DNA from: Serinicoccus sediminis
Lineage (GTDB): Bacteria > Actinomycetota > Actinomycetes > Actinomycetales > Dermatophilaceae
Length of the DNA: 64,000 nt
Reading direction: 5' to 3'
Assembly: GCF_004153545.1 (NCBI RefSeq)
Contig: NZ_SDVA01000007.1
Span: 1 to 64,000 of the forward strand
Every line of letters starts with the position of its first letter. The first letter of the stretch is position 1. Under the pieces are notes generated by a model. The model was not told the origin of the DNA, did no database searches, and was given only the letters and a program-made list of their open reading frames with translations. A program made the position numbers and the translations under genes. Below are positions 17,796-27,200 of the stretch, one piece after another.

Positions 17796-19294
17796 CCGGC
17801 GCTGGTGCGGCGGCGCCGACGGCGACGGCCACCGGAGCCCGACGACTCGGTCGAGCTGGCCCGTCGCGTCGAACCTCCGGACCCCTCCGTGCCGGCGGCC
17901 GGCCTCGTGGCCCGGCCCTCGCGTCCCGAGCGTCCTCCGTCCTGCCCGCCGCGCTGGCCGCTCCGTCCGGAGCGGCCGCGGCCGCGACGGTCGCCGCGCT
18001 CCCGGCCCGAGGTGCCCTCGATGTCCTCCATCGTCTCGGCGTCCAACCCCGCGCGGGTGCGGGCGGACCGCGGGAGCGTGCCCCGGGTGCCCTCGGGGAT
18101 GCCCAGCTGCTCGAAGAGGTGCGGGCTGGAGGAGTAGGTCTCCTCCGGCTCGGGGTAGCCGAGGTCCAGCGCCTTGTTGATCAGGCCCCACCGGGGCATG
18201 TCGTCCCAGTCCACGAAGGTCACGGCCACACCGGTCGCACCGGCGCGGCCGGTGCGTCCGATCCGGTGGAGGTAGGTCTTCTCGTCCTCCGGGCACTGGT
18301 AGTTGATGACGTGGGTCACGGCCTCGACGTCGATCCCGCGGGCTGCCACGTCGGTGGCGACGAGGATGTCGACCTTCCCGCTCCGGAAGGCGCGCAGGGC
18401 CTGCTCCCGGGCCCCCTGGCCCAGGTCGCCGTGGATCGCGGCGGCCGCGAAGCCGCGGTCGTTGAGCTCGTCGGCGACCTTGGCGGCCGTGCGCTTGGTC
18501 CGGGCGAAGACGATGGTCAACCCGCGCCCGTCGGCCTGCAGCATGCGGGCCAGCATCTCGACCTTGTCCATGGCGTGCGCGCGGTAGGCGAACTGCTCGA
18601 CCGCCGCCACGGTCTGCCGGCCGTCGTCGTCGTCGCTCACCGCGCGGATGTGCGTGGGCTGGGTCATGTAGCTGCGGGCCAGGGAGACCACGGCGCCCGG
18701 CATGGTCGCGGAGAACAGCATGGTCTGGCGGCCGGCCGGGGTCAGCGCCAGCAGCTTCTCCACGTCCGGCAGGAAGCCGAGGTCCAGCATCTCGTCCGCC
18801 TCGTCCAGGACGACGGTGCGGGCGTGCCCGAGGTCGAGGTGGCCCTTGGAGGCGAGGTCCAGCAGCCGGCCCGGGGTGCCGACGACGATCTCGACACCGC
18901 GGTTCAGGGCCTCGATCTGCGGCTCGTAGGCACGGCCGCCGTAGACGGTGAAGATGCGGGTCGACCGGTGCGCCGCAGCCTTGGAGAGGTCGCCGGCGAC
19001 CTGGACCGCGAGCTCGCGGGTGGGCGCGACCACCAGGGCCTGGGGGGCGCCGGGCTTGTCCAGGTCGTCGAACCCGGCGTCCTGCGGGCCGACCACGTTG
19101 TGCAGCAGCGGGAGTCCGAACCCGAGGGTCTTGCCCGTCCCGGTCTTGGCCTGGCCGATGATGTCGTGCCGTGAGAGGGCCACCGGCAGCGTCATGGCCT
19201 GGATGGGGAACGGGTGGGTGATCCCGCCGTCGGCGAGCGCCCGGACGATGTCCGGGTGCAGTCCGAAGTCGGCGAAGGTGCGGGTCTCCTGCAT
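17771..19294 (-). CDS. DEAD-box RNA helicase, RhlE type
   Basis: 507 residues. Q motif and HPFPIQA, Walker A AKTGTGKT (49-56), PTRELA, GTPGRLLDL, DEAD in VLDEADEM, SAT, then the second RecA domain with ATDVAARGIDV and HRIGRTGR. The last about 110 residues are Arg/Gly-rich and basic, suited to bind RNA. Homologous to Rv3211. ATG 19294 has an AGGGAG ribosome-binding site. The 5' leader carries a perfect eight-base-pair hairpin (19328-19347), possibly for cold- or self-regulation as in other helicase mRNAs (inference). Confidence 0.93.
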   Translation of the reverse strand: MQETRTFADFGLHPDIVRALADGGITHPFPIQAMTLPVALSRHDIIGQAKTGTGKTLGFGLPLLHNVVGPQDAGFDDLDKPGAPQALVVAPTRELAVQVAGDLSKAAAHRSTRIFTVYGGRAYEPQIEALNRGVEIVVGTPGRLLDLASKGHLDLGHARTVVLDEADEMLDLGFLPDVEKLLALTPAGRQTMLFSATMPGAVVSLARSYMTQPTHIRAVSDDDDGRQTVAAVEQFAYRAHAMDKVEMLARMLQADGRGLTIVFARTKRTAAKVADELNDRGFAAAAIHGDLGQGAREQALRAFRSGKVDILVATDVAARGIDVEAVTHVINYQCPEDEKTYLHRIGRTGRAGATGVAVTFVDWDDMPRWGLINKALDLGYPEPEETYSSSPHLFEQLGIPEGTRGTLPRSARTRAGLDAETMEDIEGTSGRERGDRRGRGRSGRSGQRGGQDGGRSGREGRATRPAAGTEGSGGSTRRASSTESSGSGGRRRRRRRTSAGQGESPSS

Positions 19295-19327
19295 GGGTAC
19301 TCCCTGATCGGGTGAGTGCGGCCGACT

Positions 19328-19347
19328 CCCGACGAGGCGTCGTCGGG
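19328..19347 (-). promoter_or_regulatory. 5' leader hairpin of DEAD-box gene
   Basis: Perfect inverted repeat CCCGACGA / TCGTCGGG with a four-base loop, 33 bases upstream of the helicase start codon and inside its presumed 5' leader. Confidence 0.4.
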
Positions 19348-19497
19348 GCGGTCCGGGCCGATCGGGAACTGGGCGATGAAAGGGGCCGGGCCACTCGCCC
19401 GACCCGCGAACAACCGTCTGACCATCGTGGCAGGACGGCCGACCGGGCACCGGTGAACGTCTACCAGCCTACCCGAGCGGTGTCGAGGGTCCGGACG

Positions 19498-19537
19498 CGC
19501 CGAACGGCGCGCCCCCGGAGGGACGCGCCGTTCGGCG
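19498..19537. terminator. Strong intergenic terminator hairpin
   Basis: CGCCGAACGGCGCGCCC pairs with GGACGCGCCGTTCGGCG, 16 of 17 positions, loop six bases. It follows the stop of the GlsB gene (minus strand) by 15 bases, in the 258-base gap before the DEAD-box gene; the rest of that gap is the helicase leader and promoter region. Confidence 0.8.
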
Positions 19538-19552
19538 AGCTGCCGGGACCGG

Positions 19553-19822
19553 TCAGCGGACCGCCTTGCGCCCGGTGATGGCGCCGTAGGCCAGCACCGC
19601 GACGATCGCGAAGATGGTGCCGAGGATGAGACCCCAGAAGCTGAACTGGTCACCACTGGTGCCCAGGAAGTTGGCACCGACGAAGGACCCGATGAGGGAG
19701 CCGATGGCCCCCAGCAGGATGGTCATGGGGATCGAGATGTTCTGCCGACCCGGAAGGATCAACCGGGCCAGGGGGCCGACGATGCAGCCGACGATGAGAG
19801 CGACGATGATGGTGGTGATCAT
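19553..19822 (-). CDS. GlsB/YeaQ/YmgE stress-response membrane protein
   Basis: 89 residues with three hydrophobic segments (about 2-20, 28-50, 58-80). GCIVGPLARLILPGRQNI and the LGAIGSLIGSFVGANF repeat are characteristic of the transglycosylase-associated (PF04226) family, small Gly-rich membrane proteins induced by stress. Function unknown. The start ATG 19822 gives the usual length; an upstream in-frame codon would add seven residues without support. Confidence 0.9.
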   Translation of the reverse strand: MITTIIVALIVGCIVGPLARLILPGRQNISIPMTILLGAIGSLIGSFVGANFLGTSGDQFSFWGLILGTIFAIVAVLAYGAITGRKAVR

Positions 19823-19970
19823 GAGGATGACCCTTTCGCACAAGACAGCCCAGGAGGTGACAACCCTCTGGGTGACCGACGCGTGGATGTGACCCCGCGC
19901 GGATCGCGCTCAATGTAGGCAATCCGGGCCCCGAACACCACCTGACACGACGCGTCGGGCCGTTTCGTGA

Positions 19971-19987
19971 CCCTGGCGTGACCAGGG
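19971..19987 (-). terminator. Short terminator-like hairpin after DUF3107 gene
   Basis: CCCTGG-N5-CCAGGG, perfect six-pair stem, seven bases past the stop of the DUF3107 gene. No U-tract. The rest of the 171-base gap to GlsB shows nothing recognisable. Confidence 0.4.
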
Positions 19988-19993
19988 ACGGGC

Positions 19994-20221
19994 TCAGTGG
20001 CTCCCGAACCCGACGCGGCCCTTCTCCTGCACCCCGATCTCGACGTAGGCCACGGTCGCGGTGGGGACGATGATGGTCTGGCCCTTCTCGTCCTCGAGCT
20101 CCAGGACCTTCGACTCGGCGCTGAGCGCCTCGGTCACGGCCTGACGGACGGCGGCCGGCGTCTGCGCCGACTCGAAGGTGACCTCGCGTCCGACGTCGCG
20201 GACTCCGATGCGTACCTCCAC
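19994..20221 (-). CDS. DUF3107 protein
   Basis: 75 residues, full length for DUF3107 (TB9.4/Rv3208A type). Starts MEVRIGVRDVGREVTFES and ends with VEIGVQEKGRVGFG, the conserved ends of the family. Function unknown, but it is nearly always next to the TetR regulator and the helicases as here. GTG start with ribosome-binding site GGGAGG; it follows the TetR gene by 58 bases in the same direction. Confidence 0.9.
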   Translation of the reverse strand: MEVRIGVRDVGREVTFESAQTPAAVRQAVTEALSAESKVLELEDEKGQTIIVPTATVAYVEIGVQEKGRVGFGSH

Positions 20222-20279
20222 GGTGGGATACCTCCCTGACGAGTAGCAGTGGGTCGCCCGGTGAGGGCGGAGGGCCAGC

Positions 20280-20918
20280 CTAGCCCGGGACCGCGACGAC
20301 GCTGGCGCGCGGGGGCACCGCTCCCAGGCCCCGCCACGCGATCGTCGACAGCAGCTCGAGCACCCGCTCCCGGGTCAGGTTGCCCCGACGGTCGTACCAG
20401 GCGACCGCAGCGGCCTGGGCCATACCGGCCATGGTCGTCCCGAGGAGGACGCACTCGTCCCAGCTCAGCTCGGTCTCCTCGGCCAGCACCCGGCCCATGG
20501 ACTCGCCGCAGGCGCGCCGGGTCCGTTCCAGGATGCTGGCGACCGCGGGCTCGGACGTCATGTCGGAGCGGAACAGCACCGGGTAGCCGGAGGACGGCTG
20601 CTCGACGAACTCGAAGAAGCTGCCCAGACACCCGGCGATGCGGGCACGGTTGCCCTCGCCGGACGCGAGCGCGCCCTCGATGCGCCGCACCACCTCGTCC
20701 GCCACCGAGTCGGCGATGGCGACGTAGAGGTCGAGCTTGCTGTCGAAGTGCTGGTAGAGCACGGGTTTGCTGACGCCGGCACGGTCGGCGATGTCGTCCA
20801 TGGCGGTGGAGTGGTAGCCGGACTCGGCAAAGGCTTCCAGCGCGGCACGCAGCAGCTGGGCCCGGCGCTGCTGACGGGGTAGGCGGACACGTCGTTCGGT
20901 GGTCAGGGGAGTAGTCAC
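20280..20918 (-). CDS. TetR-family regulator
   Basis: 212 residues. Helix-turn-helix at about 20-65 (AALEAFAESGYHSTAMDDIADRAG, PVLYQHFDSKLDLYVA) with a ligand-binding helical C-terminal domain. The open frame continues far upstream but GTG 20918 is directly preceded by GGAGGGAGAA. Homolog of Rv3208. It is divergent from adnA with a 87-base gap, so it may regulate itself and possibly the AdnAB genes; no clear palindrome was found there. Confidence 0.9.
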   Translation of the reverse strand: MTTPLTTERRVRLPRQQRRAQLLRAALEAFAESGYHSTAMDDIADRAGVSKPVLYQHFDSKLDLYVAIADSVADEVVRRIEGALASGEGNRARIAGCLGSFFEFVEQPSSGYPVLFRSDMTSEPAVASILERTRRACGESMGRVLAEETELSWDECVLLGTTMAGMAQAAAVAWYDRRGNLTRERVLELLSTIAWRGLGAVPPRASVVAVPG

Positions 20919-21005
20919 GGTTCTCCCTCCTTCTCGATCCTCCCATCGTAGGCCCCCCGGCCGCCGACGGCAGGTCTGTCGGGTCCGGGTGATGTGATGT
21001 GTCGT

Positions 21006-24000
21006 ATGCCTGCCCGCCCCGTCCCCCGGTCCGGACTCCCGGTCGACGACCCCGAGCAGCGGCGGCTCGTGGAGCACCGCGGCGGCGTCCTGCTCGTGCT
21101 GGGGGCTCCCGGGACGGGCCGGACCACGGCCCTGGTGGAGCACGCCCGGGCCCGGTTGCGGGAGGGCCTGGAGCCGGACCGCTGCCTGGTGCTCGCCCCG
21201 ACACGGCAGGCCGCGACCCGGTTGCGGTCCCTCGTCGGCGAGAGCCTGGGGGCCACCCACGCCGAGCCCCTGGCCAGGACCGCGGCGTCGCTGGCCTTCG
21301 CGGTCCTCCGGCTGGCGGCGGCCCGGGACGACGAGCCCCTCCCGCGGCTCATCTCGGGGGCCGAGCAGGACGCCGTGCTCCGCGAGCTGCTGGCCGGCCA
21401 CGAGGCGGGCGGCCGCGGGCCCGACTGGCCGCAGGAGCTGGAGCAGGCGCGTCGCACGGACGGCTTCCGGGCCCAGCTGCGCGACCTGCTCATGCGCGCC
21501 GTCGAGCACGGGGTGGGTCGGGAGGAGCTGGAGGCGCTGGCGGACCGGCACGACCGGCCGGAGTGGGCGTGCGCCGGGGCCGTGCTCGAGGAGTACGACC
21601 AGGTGACCGCGCTGGCGGACCCCGGCAGCTACGACCCCGCGTGGATCTGCACCGCGGCCGCCGAGGCGTTGGAGGACGACGACGAGTTGCGCTCCCTGGT
21701 CCAGCAGCGGGTGGGGGCCCTGCTGGTCGACGACGCGCAGGACCTCACCGCGTCCGCCGCCCGCCTGCTGGACGCCGTGCGGGCCCCGGGCACGGACAGC
21801 GTGCTGGTCGGGGACCCCGACGCGGCGGTGCTGGGGTTCCGCGGCGCGGTCCCCGGTGCCTTCATCGATCTCGCCCGCCGGTGGGCCGGACCGGCGGGCC
21901 CCGACACCCTGGTCCTGGGCACACGACACGGCATGACCCGCGCCGTGGGAGACGCCGCCGGGCGGGTGGCCGAGCGGATCGGGTCGGCGGGGGGAGGGGG
22001 GCACCGCCGTCCCGCCGCGGGGGCGGGGGAGGGGACCGTGCGCGTGCACGCCGCCCGCAGCGCGGCCCAGGAGGCGGCCGTGGTGGCGCGGTGGCTGCGG
22101 CAGGCGCACCTCGTCGACGGGGTGCCCTGGCAGGAGCTGGCCGTGGTCGCCCGCAGCCGGGGTCAGCAGGCGACCGTCCGACGCGCGCTGGCCACCGGTG
22201 GCGTCCCGGTCCGCGCGGATCGATCGTCCGTGCCGCTGGGGTCGGACCCGGCCGTGCGGCCCCTCCTCCTGGCCCTGGACGTCGTGACCCGTGGGGCCCC
22301 GGACGACGCCGGCTGGTCGGTGGAGCCGGAGGAGGCCGTGGACCTGCTGACGAGCCCGCTCGGTGGACTGGACCCCGTCGGCCTGCGGAGGTTGCGGCGT
22401 CGGCTGCGGGCCGCCGAGCTGGCGACCGGCGGTCGCCGGGGCGCAGACGAGCTGCTCGCGCTGCTGCTCGGAGACCCGGACCTGCGTCGTCAGGCCGCCG
22501 GCGATGTCCCCGTCGAGCTGGAGGCGGCCCGGCGGGTGGCCGGCATCCTGCAGGCCGGTCGCGACGTCGCGGTGACGGCTCCGGAGGGGTCGCCGGCCGG
22601 GTCGCCGGGGGCGACGGGTGAGGCTCAGCCGGCCGCGGCAGGCCCCGACCAGATCCTCTGGGCGCTGTGGTCACGCAGCGGCCTGGCCAGGTCGTGGTCG
22701 CGCCAGGCGCTCGCCGGGGGGCCCCTGGGTGCTCGCGCGGACCGCGACCTCGACGCCGTCCTGGTCCTCTTCTCCGCCGCCGAGGACCACGTGGAGCGAC
22801 GTCCCGGTGCTCGGGCCCGCACCTTCCTCGACACCGTCCGCGGCGCCGAGGTGGCGGCGGACACGCTGGTCGTCGGGGCGCAGCAACCCGCTGCCGTCGA
22901 GGTCCTCACCCCGCACTCCGCCGCCGGCCGCCGGTGGCGTCGCGTCGCGGTCGTCGGGGTGCAGGAGGGCGTGTGGCCGGACCTGCGGCTGCGCGACACG
23001 CTGCTGGGCTCCGGGTCGCTGGTCGCCGCCGTGGAGGGCCGCCCGGTGTCGGGCACCGAGGCCCGACGGCACGCTCAGGCCGCCGTGCGCTCGGACGAGC
23101 TGCGTCAGTTCCACGTCGCCGTGACCAGGGCCAGCGAGGAGCTGCTCGTCACCGCGACCGCCAGCACGGACGACCAGCCCTCCGCGCTGCTGGACCTCCT
23201 CGACCCCGGTTTCCGCGACCGCCCCCCGCTGGAGGTGCCGCCCCCGCTGACCCTGCGGGGGGTGGCGGGGGAGCTGCGCCGGGCGGCCGTGCGCGCGCAC
23301 CGGGACGGCGACCGCCCGGCCCGTCAGGCCAGCGTCGACCTGCTGGTCCGGCTGGCGCAGGAGCAGGTCCCCGGAGCCGACCCGGTGGCGTGGTGGGACC
23401 TGCGGGAGATCTCCTCCACGGCCCCCGTACGCCCGGACGGGCCGGTGCGGGTGTCCCCCTCCCGGCTCCAGACCTTCTTCGACTGCGAGCTGAGGTGGTT
23501 CCTCACCTCCCGGGGCGCGGAGACCGGCGAGGCCACCGGCGCGGCGCTCGGCACCCTGGTCCACGACATCGTGGCCACACGCCCCGATGCGCCCGCCGGT
23601 GAGCTGGTCGCCGAGCTGGACCGTCGATGGCCCGACCTGGGCCTGGTCGAGGGCTGGGTGTCGGAACGGACCCGCAACGACGCCCACCGGATGATCGAGC
23701 GCTACGTCTCCTACGTCCAGGACGCCCGGGCCGCCGGACGTGAGCTCGTCGGGGCCGAGCTCGACCTGTCGGTCACCGTCCCGCCCGGGGACGGTGAGGG
23801 GTCGCGCGAGGCCCGTCTGGTGGGGGCCGTGGACCGCCTCGAGAGGGACGCCGACGGTGCCCTCGTCGTGGCGGACCTCAAGACGGGCAGCACGGCGGTC
23901 CCGCGGTCCGACGTGGACCGGCACGCCCAGCTGGCGGCATACCAGGTCGCCGTGACGCGGGGCGCCTTCGCCGACCTCGGTGCCGTGAGCGGCGGCGCCC

Positions 24001-24212
24001 GCCTCGTGCAGCTGGGGGCGCCCGGCCGGGTGGAGCAGGCGCAGCCGCCGCTCATGGCGTCCGAGGACCCGGACTGGGCCCTGGTCGCGATCCAGGGGGC
24101 GGCCTCCCGGATGGCCGGGGCCGAGTTCACGGCCCGCGACCTCGAGCGACGGTGCCGCAGGTGCCCGGCGCGGTTCGCCTGCCCGTTGCAGCCCGAAGGG
24201 GGCCAGCGGTGA
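21006..24212 (+). CDS. adnA: AdnA subunit of helicase-nuclease AdnAB
   Basis: 1068 residues. UvrD-like motor followed by RecB-type nuclease. Walker A reads GAPGTGRTT (33-41), with Arg in place of the catalytic Lys, and the Walker B site is LLVDDAQDL rather than DEFQ, so this motor may be weak. The nuclease domain has GTLVHDIV, DRLERDADGALVVADLKTGS and the QLAAYQ motif. Four Cys (FFDCELRWF, then CRRCPARFAC) fit an iron-sulfur staple like AddB. AdnAB resects DNA double-strand ends for homologous recombination. ATG 21006 was chosen; GTG 20994 and ATG 20997 are in frame. The stop overlaps the start of adnB. Confidence 0.88.
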   Translation: MPARPVPRSGLPVDDPEQRRLVEHRGGVLLVLGAPGTGRTTALVEHARARLREGLEPDRCLVLAPTRQAATRLRSLVGESLGATHAEPLARTAASLAFAVLRLAAARDDEPLPRLISGAEQDAVLRELLAGHEAGGRGPDWPQELEQARRTDGFRAQLRDLLMRAVEHGVGREELEALADRHDRPEWACAGAVLEEYDQVTALADPGSYDPAWICTAAAEALEDDDELRSLVQQRVGALLVDDAQDLTASAARLLDAVRAPGTDSVLVGDPDAAVLGFRGAVPGAFIDLARRWAGPAGPDTLVLGTRHGMTRAVGDAAGRVAERIGSAGGGGHRRPAAGAGEGTVRVHAARSAAQEAAVVARWLRQAHLVDGVPWQELAVVARSRGQQATVRRALATGGVPVRADRSSVPLGSDPAVRPLLLALDVVTRGAPDDAGWSVEPEEAVDLLTSPLGGLDPVGLRRLRRRLRAAELATGGRRGADELLALLLGDPDLRRQAAGDVPVELEAARRVAGILQAGRDVAVTAPEGSPAGSPGATGEAQPAAAGPDQILWALWSRSGLARSWSRQALAGGPLGARADRDLDAVLVLFSAAEDHVERRPGARARTFLDTVRGAEVAADTLVVGAQQPAAVEVLTPHSAAGRRWRRVAVVGVQEGVWPDLRLRDTLLGSGSLVAAVEGRPVSGTEARRHAQAAVRSDELRQFHVAVTRASEELLVTATASTDDQPSALLDLLDPGFRDRPPLEVPPPLTLRGVAGELRRAAVRAHRDGDRPARQASVDLLVRLAQEQVPGADPVAWWDLREISSTAPVRPDGPVRVSPSRLQTFFDCELRWFLTSRGAETGEATGAALGTLVHDIVATRPDAPAGELVAELDRRWPDLGLVEGWVSERTRNDAHRMIERYVSYVQDARAAGRELVGAELDLSVTVPPGDGEGSREARLVGAVDRLERDADGALVVADLKTGSTAVPRSDVDRHAQLAAYQVAVTRGAFADLGAVSGGARLVQLGAPGRVEQAQPPLMASEDPDWALVAIQGAASRMAGAEFTARDLERRCRRCPARFACPLQPEGGQR

Positions 24213-27200
24213 GCCCGGCGGCTCGCGCCCGGTTCTCGCCGCAGGAGCTCGCCGCCGCGCTGGGGACCCCTGAGCCCACCCCCGAGCAGGCGGCGGTCAT
24301 CACCGCGCCGGCCCTGCCCAACGTCGTCGTGGCGGGCGCGGGGTCCGGCAAGACCGAGACCATGGCCTCCAGGGTGCTCTGGCTGGTCGCCAACGGCCTG
24401 GTCGCCCCGCAGGACGTCCTGGGGCTGACCTTCACGCGCAAGGCCTCGATCGAGCTGACGACCCGGCTCACCGGCAAGCTCCGCCGGCTCCGGGAGGTGG
24501 GCCTGTGGCCGGAGACCGAGGCGGTAGGGGGCTCCGGTGAGAGTGGCGGGGCGGGGGACGGCTTCGACCTGCCCACCATCTCGACCTATCACGCCTACGC
24601 CGGGCGCCTCGTGAGCGAGCACGGGCTTCGCGTGGGCGTCGAACCCGACGCCGTCCTGCTCTCCGAGGCGGCCTGCTGGCAGCTGGCGCACGACGTCGTC
24701 AGCCGTTACGACGGTGACATGACGCCCGTGGATCGGGCCCCGAGCACGGTCGTCCGCGCGGTCATCGCCCTGTCCGGCGAGCTGGGCGAGCACCTCGTGG
24801 AGCCGGAGGCCGCCGAGCAGCTGCTGCGCGACATGGCCGAGCGCTTCGAGGACCTGCCCCATGACGGCCGCCCGCTCAAGACGGGCAGGGACCTCGCGGG
24901 GGTGCTGCGCCAGCAGGCCTGCCTCTATCCCCTCGTCCTCGCCTACCGTCAGGCCAAGGCCGCCCGGGGGGCCCTGGACTTCGGCGACCAGATGGCTATC
25001 GCGGCGAGACTCGCGCGGGACGTACCTGTCGTCGGCGCCACGGAGCGTGACCGGTATGCCGCGGTCCTGCTCGACGAGTTCCAGGACACCTCGGAGGCGC
25101 AGCTGGTGCTGCTCACCTCGCTCTTCGCCGGCGTCCCCATGCCGGTCACGGCGGTCGGTGACCCGCACCAGTCGATCTACGGCTGGCGGGGCGCGAGCGC
25201 CACGACGCTGACCCGGTTCCCCGACGAGTTCCGCGTCGAGGGACAGCCGGCCCAGGTCCTGCAGCTCAGCACCTCGTGGCGCAACGACGACGCGGTGCTC
25301 GCCGCCGCCAACGTGGTGGCCGCGCCCCTGCGGGAGCAGACCCCCGTCCCGGTGGCCACCCTGCGTCCCCGCCCCGGCGCGGGGGAGGGGAGGCTGGAGG
25401 TGGCCCGGCTGGTCGACCACGTGGTCGAGGCCGAGCACGTGGCGGACTGGGTGCGCGACCACCGGGCCGCCGCACCCGGCTCCACCGCGGCGGTCCTGTG
25501 CCGCGCCCGGGCCCAGTTCGGTCCCGTGGTCGACGCGCTGCGCCGCCGTGGGCTACCGGTGGAGGTGGTCGGCCTCGGCGGGCTGCTCGACACACCCGAG
25601 GTGCTCGACCTGGTCGCCCTGCTGTGGGTGGCGCAGGAACCCACCCGTGGTGACCAGGTGATGCGGTTGCTGGCCGGTCCGGTCCTCAGGCTGGGCGCCG
25701 CGGACCTCGACGCCCTGTGGGTCCGGGCCGGGGAGCTGGCCGGTGCAGCAGGGGGTGCGGTGTCGCAGGAGCGCGAGCACGCGCCGGTGCTGGCCGAGGC
25801 CCTCGAGCACGTCCCCACCGACTCGTGGACCGGGCCGCAGGGCCAGCGGCTGACCTCCCAGGGACGCGAACGGGTGGTCTGGCTGGCCGAGGTGCTCCGT
25901 CGCGTGCGCTCGCTCACCGGGCTGCCGCTGCCCGACCTCGTCTCCGAGGCCGAGCGGCTGCTCGGCCTGGACATCGAGGTGGCTGCGGACCCGGACCTGC
26001 ACCCCACCTGGGGGCGGGCACCCCTCGACGCCCTGGTCGAGGTGGCCGCGGGCTTCGACCACGGGGCCGACCGGGCCAGCCTGGGCGCGTTCCTCGACTG
26101 GCTGGACGCGGCCCGCGAGCACCAGCGTGGGCTGGAGGACGCCGAGGTCCCGGAGCTGGCCGAGGTGTCGGTCGACACCGCGGCCGTGCAGGTCCTCACC
26201 GTGCACGCGGCGAAGGGTCTGGAGTGGGACGCCGTCGCCGTCCCCGGGCTCGTCGAGGGAGTCTTCCCCTCGGGGCGGGTGACGCCGGAGCACCGCGACG
26301 GGCGGTGGCGCACCAAGGAGCGCAGCGACCGGGGCTGGCTGGCGGGGATCGGCCGCCTCCCGACCCCGCTGCGGGGCGACCGGGAAGGCCGTCCGGACCT
26401 GCCCTGGTGGCGCATCCCCGACACCCGGGCCCTGAGGGAGGGTCTCGCCCGGCTCGCCCTGGACCAGGGCAGCTTCGGGGTCCAGGAGGAGCGCCGCCTG
26501 GCCTACGTGGCGCTGACGCGGGCGCGCCGGCGGCTGCTGCTCACGGCACCCGTCTGGTCCACCGGCAAGCAACCGAGGGTGACCTCCCGCTTCCTCGACG
26601 AGGTCCGGATGCTCCCGGGGGTCCTCGTCGGGCCCTGGGCCGACCTGCCCGACCCCCAGGCGGACGACGAGCTCGTCAACCCGCGGCTGGGTGAGCAGGA
26701 AGAGGCAGCCTGGCCGCTGCGGCGCGAGGACCGCCGCGAGACGGTCCGGGACGTCGCGGCCGCCCTCGTGGCCGCGGCCGCGGCGGGTCGCCGGCCGCCC
26801 GCCCGTCCCGCGGACGGGGGGCGGACGACGCCGTGGGTCGAGACCGTGGACCTGCTGCTGGCCGAACGTGCCGAGCGCCAGGCCCGCCCGGACGCACCGG
26901 AGCTGCCCGACCACCTGTCCACCTCGGCCGTGGTGGCCCTGGCCACCGACCGGGCCGGCTACCTCCGCGACCTCCGTCGGCCGCTGCCCGGCCCGCCCGC
27001 GCCACGGACCAGGGTCGGCACCGCGTTCCACGCGTGGGTGGAGCGGCACTACGCCTCACCCACCCTGGTCGACCTGTTCGACCTGGACTCCGGACCCGAC
27101 GCGGCGGAGGCCGGGGGGCTGGCCACCCTGCGGGAGCACTTCCTGGCCAGCGAGTGGGCCGACCGGGTCCCGCTCGATGTCGAGGTCCCCCTCCAGACGA

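Noticed and set aside
20919-22109. TetR protein extended by about 400 residues
   Set aside because: The extension is antisense to adnA; the clear ribosome-binding site is at 20918.
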